NCBI RefSeq assembly: GCF_015674855.1
Contig: NZ_JADMLG010000010.1
Location: 248,001-312,000, forward strand
DNA length: 64,000 nt
Origin: Nocardia bovistercoris
GTDB taxonomy: Bacteria > Actinomycetota > Actinomycetes > Mycobacteriales > Mycobacteriaceae
Direction: 5' to 3'
The notes under the pieces are model-generated. The model was not told the origin of the DNA, did not search any database, and saw nothing but the letters and a program-made list of their open reading frames with translations. Positions 13,101 through 25,100 of the stretch are shown here, piece after piece. A program made the position numbers and the translations under genes. How positions within the stretch are numbered: the stretch's first letter is position 1; each line of letters begins with the position of its first letter.

Positions 13101-16100
13101 TTCTCGATGTCAACGCGTTCGTACACAACGGCCGGTTCACCGCGGATCTCGGATTCCCCGCGACACTGCTGGACACGGCGACGGTCACCGCGATCGGCGA
13201 GCTGTGGAAGCGCACGCTGTCGGTATCGGCGGCGGTGGCGACCGACGGGACAGGCGGGCACACCCCGTCGGATTTCCCGCTCGTCACGGTCACCCAGTCC
13301 GATATCGACGCCTGGGAGGCGCGGTATCCGCGCGTGGACGATGTCTGGCCGCTGGCGCCGCTGCAGTCCGGCCTGCTGTTCCACGCGTTGGTGGCCGCCG
13401 CCACGATCGATGTCTACACCGTGCAGTTGACGGTCGAGCTGTCCGGACCGCTCGATTCCGCCCGCATGCGCCGCTCCGCCCAGGCGGTCGTCGACCGGCA
13501 TCCGAACCTGAGAGTCGCCTTCGGCACCGACCGCGACGGCATCCCGGTCCAGATCGTGGTCGGCGACATCGCGGTTCCGTGGCGCGAGGTGGATCTGCGC
13601 CCGAGTCGTCGGGACGCGGGGGACAGCGATGGCGTCGTCGGTACGGCCGAACTGGCGACGCTGCTCGCCGAGGACCGTGGCCGAGGTCTGGACCCGACCG
13701 CGGCGCCGCTCCTGCGCTTCACGCTCATCACCCTGGGCGAGGACATCTTCCGTCTGGTGATGTCCTATCACCACATCCTGTTGGACGGCTGGTCGATGCC
13801 GCTGCTGCTCGGCGACCTCCTCACCGCCTACGCCGCGGACGGCGACCTCGCCGAGGCGCCGTCCGCGCCGCCCTACCGCCGCTACCTCGACTGGCTGACC
13901 GGTCGCGACCGTCGGCATTCGCTGCGGGTGTGGACTCGCGCGCTGGACGGCGTCGAACCGACGCTGTTGGCCCCGAGACTCGACCGCGAGATGGCGCCGC
14001 GCATCGATGAATGGCAGGTCGAACTGGACGCCGCGCTGACCGGACGGCTGTCGCGGCTCGCCGCCCGGCTCGGCGTGACCGTCAATACCGTGGTGCAGGC
14101 GGCGTGGGGAGTGTTGTTGTCCCGCTTGACCGGTCGCGGCGACGTCGTCTTCGGCGCCACGGTGGCCGGACGTCCCCCGCAGGTGCCGGGGATCGAGTCG
14201 ATGGTCGGACTCTTCATCAACACGATCCCGGTGCGGGTGCGGTGCGCATCCGACGAATCGGTGACCGACCTGTTGATCCGGCTGCAAGCCGAGCAGGCGG
14301 GCCTGCTCGATCACCACGACGTCGGATTGCCCGACATCACGCGCGGCCTCGGCGTCGCCACCCTGTTCGACACGCTGACCGTGTTCGAGTCGTACCCCGT
14401 CGATCGGGCCGCGCTGGCCGAGCGAGTGCGGGAGATCGACGGACTGAGCGTGGACGGCGTGACCTCCAACGACGCACCGCACTATCCGCTGTCGGTCGTC
14501 GTGCTCACCGGAGAGCGGTTGCGCGCGCATCTGGAGTATCAGCCCACGGTGTTCGAGCGGAGCTGGGTCCGCGACTTCGCGCAGCGATTCGTGCGGGTGC
14601 TGACGGCATTCGCCGACGCCCCCGCGCGACTCGTCGGGGCGATCGACATCCTCGACGCCGACGAACACGCGGCGGTGCTGCACCGGGCCCGCGGCGAGCA
14701 CCGCGTCCTCGACCCGGATGCCACGCTGGTGTCGCTCGTCGCGGCCCGCGCGGCGGCGGCGCCGGACGCCGTCGCCGTGCGCGGCCCGAACGCCGTGCTG
14801 ACCGCGGCCGAATTGACAACGCGCGCACACCGATTGGCGCGAGCGTTGATCGCCGCGGGCGCCGGGCCCGAGGCGCGGGTCGCCGTCGCCGTCCCGCACT
14901 CGCCGGAGCTGGTGGTCGCGGTGCTCGCGGTGCTCGCGGCCGGTGCGGCGGCGGTGCCGATCGACACCGGATCTCCGGCCGAGGACATCGCCGCACTGCT
15001 CACCGACGCGGCGCCGGTCTGCGTCGTCGTCGGTCCCGATGCCACGATCGCCGTGCCCGACGGGCCGGTCGTGCTCGAGACGAGCGCCGCCGAGTCCGGC
15101 CGCGGCGAGCCGATCGCCGAATCGGAGCGCAACGCCGTGCTGCGACCGTCGCATCCGGCTTACGTGACCTATCCGCACTTCTCGACCGGACACCCGCGTG
15201 GCGTTGTGGTCAGCCATGCCGCGGCGGTCAACCAGGCGCTGTGGGCGACCGATCGTTTCGCGATCTCGCAGTCCGACGTCGTCGCGCTGAAGGCTCTCCC
15301 GGCGCTCGAGGTCGCGGTGTGGGAATTGTTCGGCGCCCTGATCGCCGGGGCCGAACTGGTGATCGCCGACCGCGACCCGGCGCGTCTGCGTGCGGTCATC
15401 GAGGAACACGCGGTGTCGATGGCGTCGTTCGTGCCGTCGACGCTCGCGGTCTTCCTGACCGACCTGCGTCCCGGCGACTGCTCGTCGCTGCGCGCGGTGC
15501 TCACCGCCGGTGAGGCGCTGTCGCCGCGCACCGCGCACCGGGTGCGCGCCCTGCTTCCCGACGCGCGCTTGTACAACGGGTTCGGGTCGGTCGAATTCGC
15601 CGGGCACGCTACGTTCGCGGCGCTCGACAGGCCGGTCGATGCGGCGGTCGCGATCGGATCGCCGGTGTGGAACAGCGCGGCGATCGTGTTGGACGCGCGG
15701 CTGCGGCCGGTCCCGGTGGGAGTCGCGGGCGAGTTGTACCTGTCCGGCGCCCAGTTGGCGCGGGGATATCACGCGCGGCCGGGGGAGACCGCGCACCGGA
15801 TGGTCGCCGACCCGTTCGGGTCCGAGGGCGGGCGGATGTACCGCACCGGTGACATCGTGCGGTGCGACGCCGCGGGCGGACTGGAGTACCTCGGCCGCGG
15901 CGACGGTCAGGTCGAGATCGGCGGTGTCCGAGTGGAACTCACCGAGATAGACGCGGCGCTCACCGCGTTGCCCGGCGTCGATGTCGCCGTCACCACCGGC
16001 TATCGCACCGCTGCGGGTGGCGCGGAGCTGGTCTCCTACGTACTCCCGGCCGCGGGCGCCGACCTCGATCCGGTGGCGGTGCGCCAGGCCGTTGCGCGCG

Positions 16101-19100
16101 ATTTTCCCGTGTTCATGACGCCCGCCGCCGTCACCGTTCTCGATCGGTTGCCGCTCACGCCCGCGGGCACGGTCGATCGCGCCGCGTTGCCCGAACCGAT
16201 GTTCGGTTCGCGGCGCATCCGGGTCGCCGAACAGCCGTACGAACGCGCGATCGCCGAGCTGTTCGCTGAGGTGCTCGGCATCGATCGGGTCGATGCGGGC
16301 GACAGCTTCTTCGCGCTCGGCGGCGACAGCATCATGTCCATCCAGTTGGCCGCGCTGGCCACCGAACGCGGAATTCGGTTGAGTCCGCGACATGTGTTCG
16401 AGCACAAGACCGTCGCGGCTCTGGCTCGAACGGTCGCCATCGACGAGGGCGGCCCGCGGACGCTGGTCGAACTCGCGGGCGGCGGTGTGGGCGATCTGCC
16501 GCCGCTGCCCGTACACCGATGGCTGATCGAACGGGGCGGCTCGTTCGGTCGTTTCGCCCAGTGGCTCGTGTTGCGACTGCCGCGGCGGCTCGAGCACGCC
16601 GACCTGGTCGCGACCCTCACCGCCGTGGTGGACCGCCACGATGCGTTGAGGTCGCGCCTTGTGCTCGGCGACGAGCCCGTGCTGCGGGTCGCGCCATCGG
16701 GAAGCGTGGATGTGGCGGCGCTCGTGCGTCGAGTGCGGGTCGAGCCGGACGCGATGCGCGAAACAGCGGCACGGGAACTGGATTCGGCGTTGGATCGGCT
16801 TTCCCCCGAGTCCGGCGCGATGCTGGGGTTCGTCTGGATCGATGCGGGCGCGGACCACCACGGCCACCTGCTCTTCGTCGCGCATCATTTCGCCGTCGAC
16901 GGCGTGTCGTGGCGAATTCTGGTGCCGGACCTGATCTCCGCGTGGAACCGAGTGACGGCCGCATCGGATTCGGCGCTTGCGTCGGTGTCGGATTCGGCGC
17001 TTGCGTCGGTGTCGGATTCGGCGCTCGCGTCGGTGTCGGATTCGGCGCTCGCGTCGGTGTCGGATTCGGCGCTCGCGTCGGTGTCGGATTCGGCGCTCGC
17101 GTCGGTGTCGGATTCGGCGCTCGCGCCGGTCGGCACGTCGCTGCGGCGGTGGGCGCACGCCATGGCCGACGAGGCGCTCGGCGCCGAGCGGGAACGGGAA
17201 CACCTCTACTGGCAAGACGTGCTCGACGGACCGGATCCGCTGCTCGGCGCGCGCGCCCTCGACGCGACCGTCGACGTCGCCGCGACTCTGGATCATGTCG
17301 AGCTTTCGGTGTCTTCGGCCGTCACCGCCGCCGCGCTGACCGCGGCGCCCGCCGCCTTCCACGGCAGCGTGAACGATGGGCTGCTCGCCGCGCTGGCGAT
17401 CGCGGTGCGGGCCTGGCGGATTCGTCGCGGCGACGCCGAATCCTCGCTGCTGCTGCGGCTGGAGGGGCACGGCCGCGAGGAGTCGGTGATACCGGGCGCG
17501 TCGCTGTCGCGGACGGTGGGCTGGTTCACCACGGTGTTTCCGGTGCGCCTGGATCTCGGCGACATCGACGTCGAGAACGCGCTGGCCGGTGGCGCCGCCA
17601 TGGGGGCCGCGGTGAAGGCGGTGAAGGAGCGGCTGGCCGCGGTGCCGGACAAGGGCATCGGATACGGGCTGTTGCGCTACCTGAACTCCCGCACCGCGCC
17701 GCTGCTCGCCGAATACGATCGCCGCGGCCAGATCGGTTTCAACTATCTCGGCCACACCTCGGTCGGCGACCTCCCGAACGACGCGGGCGGCGACTGGCTG
17801 CCCGCGGGCACGCCGACGGAATGGGCCGCGAGTCCCGACCTCGACATGGCCGTCGACCGTGCGATCGACATCAATGTCATGGCCGTCGAAGACACCGTAG
17901 ACGCCACCGCCACCACCGCTGTCGCGGCCACCACCGCTGTCGCGGCCACCACCGCTGTCGCGGCCACCACCGCTGCCACGGACGCCACTGCCGCTGCCAC
18001 GGCCGCCACGGCCGCTGCCGCTGCCACGGACGCCACCGCCGTCATGGCCACCACTGCTGCCACGGCCGCCACCGCTGCCACGGACGCCACGGACGCCACG
18101 GACGCCACGGACGCTGCCGCTGCCGCTGCCGCCACCGCTGCCACGGACGCCACGGACGCTGCCGCTGCCGCCACCGCTGCCACGGACGCCACGGACGCCG
18201 CTGCCGCTGCCGCTGCCACGGACGCTGCCGCTGCCGCTGCCGCTGCCGCTGCCGCTGCCGCTGCCGCTGCCACGGACGCCGCCGCTGCCGTCGCCACCGA
18301 CGGGCGGCGGCTGCGGGCGAGGTTCACCTACGCCACCGGGGTCCTGACCCGCGCCGAGGTCGCCGAGCTGGCGCGATCGTGGTCGGATGCGTTGTCGGCG
18401 TTGGCCACCCATCTCGCCACACCGGGCGCGGGCGGGCACACCCCGGCGGACTTCGCGCCGCTGGCGCTCGACCAGGACGATATCCACACCTGGGAAGCCG
18501 CCCACCCCGGGGGAATCGACGTGTGGTCGCTGACCCCGCTACAGAGCGGGCTGCTGTTCCACGCGCTGGTGGCCGAATCGGCGGTGGACACCTACACCGC
18601 GCAGACGGTGGTCTCGCTGACCGGTGAAGTGGACGCGCCGCGGTTGCGTGCCGCGGCCGCCGCGCTGCTGCGCCGACACCCCAACCTGCGCGCCGCGTTC
18701 GTGACCGGATCGTCCGGAGCGCCGGTCCAGCTGGTGCCCGCGACGGTCGAGATACCGTGGACCGAAGTCGACGCCGACGGTGTCGCGACCGCCGCCGTGC
18801 TGCGCGAGCGGGATCGGCGGGCGCCGTTCGACATGACCGCGCCGCCGCTGCTCAGGTTCACCTTGATCCGGCTGGAGAATCGTCGGTGGCAGCTGCTGGT
18901 GACCAATCACCACATCCTGCTCGACGGCTGGTCGATGCCGCTGTTGGTGCGCGATCTGCTGACGCTGTACGCCGCGCGCGGGGACACGGCGCCGCTCGAA
19001 CCGGTGCGTCCGTACCGTGACTTCATCGATTGGCTCGGCAGGCAGGACCGTTCGACCTCGGTGGCGGCGTGGCGAAAGGCGCTCGCCGGGGTCGAGGAAC

Positions 19101-22100
19101 CGACCCTGCTCGCGGACGCGCGGACCGCGGCGGCGGCCGCGACGGCGCCGACCAAGTATCGGTGGACGCTGGACGAGGCGCGTACGTCGCGGCTGACCGG
19201 CCTGTGCCTGCGGCTCGGCGTCACCGCGAACACCGTGCTCCAGAGCGCATGGGCGATCGTGTTGTCGCGCTCCACCGATCGAGGTGACGTCGTCTTCGGC
19301 ACGACCGTATCGGGCAGGCCCGCGCAGCTGACCGGTATCGCGTCGATGGTCGGTTTGTTCATCAACACGATTCCGGTTCGGGTGCGCGTCGACGAGAGCG
19401 AGACCGTCGCGGCGATGCTGCGCCGCGTCCAGGACGAGCAATCCGCGCTGCTGGAATATCAGCAGCTCGGCCTCTCCGACATCCACGCCGCCGTCGGCCG
19501 CGTCGACCTGTTCGACACCCTGCTGGTCTTCGAGTCCTATCCGGTCGACACCGCGGCGCTCTCGACGCTGGCCGCCGGACTCGACGGTGTCACGGTCACC
19601 GAGGTGAGCACCGACGACTCCACACACTATCCCCTGACCCTTGTCGCGCAACTGGATTCGCGTCTGTCGATCAACGCGGGCTACCAGCCCGACCTGCTGG
19701 ACGCGGCGGCGGTCGCCGCGATCCTGACGCGACTGGAGCGCGTGCTCGGAGCGATCCTGGCCGAGGCCGACATGCCGGTGGGCGATATCGCGGTGATCGA
19801 CGCGGCCGAGCGGGCGTCGGTGCTGGCCGGGTGGCAGGAGCCGGGTCGGCCGGTGCGGGCCGAGACCACCCTGGTGTCGCTGTTCGAAGCCCAGGTCGGG
19901 CTGCGGCCGGACGCCGTCGCCGTGCGGTGCGGTGACGCCGCGCTGTCGTATGCCGAGTGCGGTGCGCGCGTGGATCGCTTGGCGCGCATCCTGATCCGGG
20001 CGGGCGTGGCGCCGGAGGCGCTGGTGGCGGTGGCGTTGCCGCGTTCGGCCGACCTCGTCGTCGCCGTGCTGGCGGTGCTCGCCGCGGGCGGCGCCTACGT
20101 GCCCGTCGACCCGGACTATCCGGCGGACCGCATCGCCTACACCCTCGCGGATTCGGCGCCGGTCTGTGTGCTCAGCACCTCCGACGTCGCTGTCCCGGCC
20201 GTCGACGGCGTGCTCCGGATCGATCTCGACGCACTCGGCTCGCCCGAGCCGTCGGGTCCCGCGTTCGAGGCGTCGGACGACGCGTCGCCGATCCGCGACG
20301 GCGAACGGATCGCCCCGCTGCGCTCATCGAACTCCGCCTACGTCATCTACACCTCCGGGTCGACCGGACGCCCCAAGGGCGTGGTGGTCACCCATCGCAA
20401 CGCGGTCGAGCTGTTGACGAACGCGCAGGAGAAGTTCGGCTTCGACGACACCGACATCTGGACGCTGTTCCACAGCTATGCCTTCGACTTCTCGGTCTGG
20501 GAGCTGTGGGGTGCGCTCGCCCACGGCGGGACGCTCGTCGTGGTCGACTACGACCTGTCCCGCTCGCCGCTCGAGTTCCGGGAACTGGTCCGCCGGGAGC
20601 GGGTCACGGTGCTCAACCAGACCCCTTCGGCGTTCTATCGGTTCATCGCGGCCGACCGAGCCGCCGACCGTGCCGGGGCAGGCCCACTGTCGCTGCGCTA
20701 CATCGTATTCGGCGGTGAGGCGCTGCATTTCGCACAACTGCGGGCCTGGTACGAGCGACACGACGACTCCGCGCCGCGGTTGGTCAACATGTACGGCATC
20801 ACCGAGACCGCCGTGCACGCGACGTCGCTCGCGCTCGATGCCGCCACGGCCCGCGCCGGTTCGGCCAGTGTGATCGGCCGCGGCCTGCCGGGGTTGCGGG
20901 TTCTGGTGCTGGATCGGCGGCTGCGGCCCGCGCCGGTCGGCGTCGCCGGTGACCTGTATGTCGCGGGCGGCCAGGTGTCCCGCGGATACCTGAACCGGCC
21001 CGGGCTGACCGCCGAGCGATTCGTAGCGGACCCGCACGGCGGACCCGGTGAGCGGCTGTACCGCACCGGCGACCTCGCCCGCTGGACCGCCGACGGACTG
21101 GTGGAATATCTGGGCCGCGACGACTTCCAGGTGAAGGTGCGCGGTTTCCGCATCGAGTTGGCGGAGATCGAGATCGCGATGCTCGCCGCGCCCGGCGTCG
21201 CGCGGGCCGCTGTCGCGGTGCGGGCAGGCGAGCGACTGGTCGGCTACGCGGTGCCCGCCGACGGCGTGACCGTGCGCCCGGACCGGGTGCACGCCGCGCT
21301 CCGGGACCGGCTGCCCGCCCATATGGTCCCCGCCGCGATCGTGGTGCTGGACGAACTGCCCATGACGCCGTCGGGCAAGTTGGACCGCAAGGCGTTGCCG
21401 GAGCCGGCGTTCGCGGTCGACGGCGACGCGCGGACCGCGCGGACCGAGGCCGAGCGAATTCTGGCCGAGGTGTATGCCGAAGTGCTCGGCCTGCGGCAGG
21501 TCGGCGTGCACGACAGCTTCTTCGCGCTCGGCGGCGACAGCATCATGTCGATCCAGCTGGTGTCGAGGGCGAAGACCCGAGGGCTGGTGTTCGCACCGCG
21601 ACAGGTCTTCGAACACCGAACGGTCGCGGCGCTGGCCGCCGCCGCGACCACGGGCGACGACGCCGTGCGGCGGCTGCCCGAGTTGCCGGGCGGCGGCGTC
21701 GGAGTGTTCCCGCTGACCCCCATCGTGCGGTGGATGACCGAGCGCGGCGGTGGGTTCCGCCGAATCCATCAGTCGCTGACCCTCGAACTGCCGCTTGGCA
21801 TCGACCGGGCCGCACTGGTCGCGACGCTGTCGGCCGTGGTGGATCACCACGACATGCGCCGAGCCCGGTTGATCCACCGCGACGGCGCCACGTCGATCGA
21901 GGTGCCGCCGCCGGGATCGGTGGACGTCGACATGCTGGTGCGGCACGTCCCGTCGGCGGAGCACGCGCCCGCCGGGCAAGTTCACGACGCGCCCGCTGGG
22001 CGGGGTCTCGACGCGCCCGCTGGGCGGGGTCTCGACGCGCCCGCTGGGCGGGCTCTCGACGTGGCCGCCGGGCGGGCTCTCGATGAGGCCGTCGACCTCC

Positions 22101-25100
22101 TGGATCCGACCCTCGGCAGTGTGCTGCGGTTCGTGTGGTTCGATCGCGGACCCGATATCGGCGGGCGGCTGCTGATCGTGGCGCACCACCTGGTGGTGGA
22201 CGGGGTGTCGTGGCGAATCCTGGTGCCGGATCTGATGAAGGCGTGGTCCGACCGGTCGGCGGGGCGACGACCCGCTCTCGCTCCGGTCGGCACCTCGATG
22301 CGCCGCTGGGCGCACGCACTCGCCGAGTGCGCGCGCCGACCGGACCTGGCCGCCGAATCGACCCGGTGGCTGCACGAGCTGGACGGACCGGATCCGTTGC
22401 TCGGCGCCCGCCCGTTCGATGCCGCCGTCGACGTGGCCGCCACGGTCGAGCACGTGGAGGTGGTCGTGCCCGCTGAGGTGACCGCGGCGCTGCTCACGAC
22501 CGTGCCCGGCCGGTTCCACGGCGGCGTCAACGATGGACTGCTCGCGGCTCTCGCCCTCGCTCTGACGGCATGGCGCGCGCGCCGCGGCGTCGCCGAAACG
22601 AGCGCACTGGTGCAACTGGAAGGTCACGGCCGCGAGGAGGACCTGGTCGAGGGCGCCGACCTGTCGCGCACCGTGGGGTGGTTCACCACCGCTTTCCCGG
22701 TGCGGCTGCGGCTGGACGGCATCGACATCGATGACGCCATGGCGGGCGGCGACGCGCTCGGCGCGGCGGTGAAGGCGGTCAAGGAACAGCTGCTCGCGGT
22801 GCCGGGGCGCGGAATCGGCTTCGGACTGCTGCGCTACCTCGCCGACGAGACGCGCGCCGCGTTGGCCGAGCGCGACCGCGCCCAGGTGAGTTTCAACTAT
22901 CTCGGCAGGCTCGGCGCCGACGAGGTGAGCGCCGGAGGCGGCGCGTGGTTGCCCGCCGACGACCTCGGCGAGGTGTCGGCGAGCGTCGACGCGGACATGC
23001 CGGCGAACCGGGTGATCGACATCAACGCCATAGTCGCCGACCAGCCCGTGGGACCGGTGTTGCGCGGATCCTTCGCCTATCCGACCGGCGTGCTGTCCCG
23101 CTCCGAGGTCGCCGAACTCGCCGAACTGTGGGTCACGGTGTTGTCGGCGTTGTCCCGCCACGTTCGTCGCCCCGACGCGGGCGGGCACACGCCCGCGGAC
23201 TTCGGACTCGTTCGCGTCCGTCAGCACGACATCGACGCCTGGGAGCGGCGCTACGGCGCGATCGCCGACGTGTGGCCGCTCACGCCGTTGCAGTCCGGCC
23301 TGCTGTTCCACGCCATGCTGGCCCTGACCTCGGTCGACGTGTACGCGGTCCAGGTGGTGCTCGACCTGTCGGGGCGGGTGCACGGCGCGCGGCTGCGCGC
23401 GGCGGCCCAGACGGTGCTCGACCGGTACCCGAACCTGCGGGTCGCCTTCGGCACCGACGCCGAGGGCGACACCGTCCAGATCGTCCTCGACGGAGTCACG
23501 GCGCCGTGGCGCGCGGTGGATCTGCGGGCGGTGGCCGCCGAACAGCGCGCCGCTCGCCTCGCGGAGGTCCTCCGACAGGATCAGCGGACCGGATTCGACC
23601 TCACCGCGGCGCCGCTGATCCGGTTCGTCCTGTGTACCCTCACCGACACGACGTCCAAGTTGGTGGTGTCGTATCACCATGTGCTGCTCGACGGTTGGTC
23701 GATGCCCGTGGTGCTGCGGGATCTACTGGTGAGCTATGCCGCGGGCGCCGACGCGCTGCCGACACCCGCGCCGTACCGGTCCTATCTCGGCTGGCTCGCC
23801 CGACAGGATCGGGAGACCTCCTCGCGGGTATGGACCGACACCCTCGCCGGTGCCGAGCCGACCATGCTCGCGCCGCGGCAGACGCATCGCGAGATCACCG
23901 CGCGTGTCGCCGAGATCGACCTAGCGCTGAGCGTCGAGCTGACCGCGGGCCTGTCCGGACTTACCGGTCGGCTCGACGTCACCACCAATACCGTGATGCA
24001 ACTGGTCTGGGCGATCCTGTTGTCGCGCATGGCCGGACGTGACGATGTGCTGTTCGGCGCGACGGTGTCCGGGCGGCCGCCCGAGGTCCCCGGCGTCGAA
24101 ACCATGGTCGGGCTGTTCATCAACACCATCCCGGTCCGGATCCGCTGCGCCGCAGGCGAATCGGTCGCCGCGGCGTTGACGCGGGTGCAAGCCGAACAGG
24201 CCGCCCTGTTCGGCCATCACCACCTGGGTCTCGCCGATATCGCGCGGGCCTCGGGCCTCGGCGCGCTCTTCGACACCCTGATCGTGTTCGAGTCCTATCC
24301 GGTGGATCGCGACGCGGTCGCCGCGGCGGCCGACACCATCGACGGACTCGCACTCGGGGCGGTGCGCTCGAACGATTCGCCGCACTATCCGCTGTCGCTG
24401 ATCGTGCACCCTGGCGACCGGCTGAACATCCGATTCCAGTACCTGCCCTCGGCTTTCGACGCCGACACGGTGCGGCGGATCGCCCGGTGGTTCGAGCGGG
24501 CGGTGGAGTCGGTGGTGGCCGATCCTCGGATGCGAGTCCAGGACGTCGTGATCCTCGACCCCGCCGAGAGCGCGCGCTCGCTGCCGCGGTGGGACGGCGC
24601 GGTCGTGCCGGTGGATCGGCACGCCACGGTGATGTCGCTGTTCGCCGCCCAGGTGGCGCGCACGCCGGGCGCGACGGCGATCACCGACGGCGTCGCGGCG
24701 CTGACCTACGCGGAACTGGCGAGTCGGGTGAACCGATCGGCGCGCAGATTGATCGGGCTCGGCGTCGGTCCCGAGTCGCTCACGGCCGTCGCGCTGCCGC
24801 GCTCGATCGACCTGGTGGTCGCGGTCCTCGCGGTGCTCGAGGCCGGTGGTGGCTACGTGCCGATCGATCCGGGTTATCCGCCGGAGCGCATCGAGCGAAT
24901 CGTGGCCGACGCTGAGCCGGTGTGCGTGATCGGGTCGGCCGATCTGCCGGTGCCCGCGACGATCCCGCTTGTCGATCCGGTCACCGGCGACGATGGCGGC
25001 ATCGATGACAGCGGGATCACCGACGCCGACCGGATCGCGCCGCCGCGGCCGGATGGCGCCGCCTACGTGATCTACACCTCCGGATCCACCGGCGTGCCCA

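Larger units (their letters stand above)
13300..18430 (+). other. NRPS module 3: C-A(degenerate)-T-E
   Basis: C3 keeps HHILLDGWS, T3 keeps LGGDS and E3 keeps HHFAVDGVSW. A3 is eroded at every catalytic motif. The P-loop reads YPHFSTGHPRG in place of YTSGSTGxPKG, pocket Asp235 is Glu (ALEVAVWE), NxYGPTE is NGFGSVE, QVKIRG is QVEIGG, and the catalytic Lys517 position is Thr4012 (PAGTVDRAAL). The rest of the pocket (VWSLA) matches A5. E3 is swollen by two in-frame repeat tracts. The module probably cannot activate an amino acid itself. Confidence 0.85.

Noticed and set aside
17743..18327. Minus-strand poly-Ala frame over the repeat tract.
   Set aside because: It only mirrors the low-complexity tract and has no start signals.
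6122..18505. Very long minus-strand open frames (1524 and 2243 codons) opposite the NRPS.
   Set aside because: They are Arg/Gly/His/Gln-rich shadow frames produced by GC-rich third positions of the NRPS codons; they contain no domain signature or start signal.
16964..22081. Regular repeats in the NRPS considered as CRISPR.
   Set aside because: The repeats are directly adjacent without spacers, in coding frame, and too short and variable for CRISPR.
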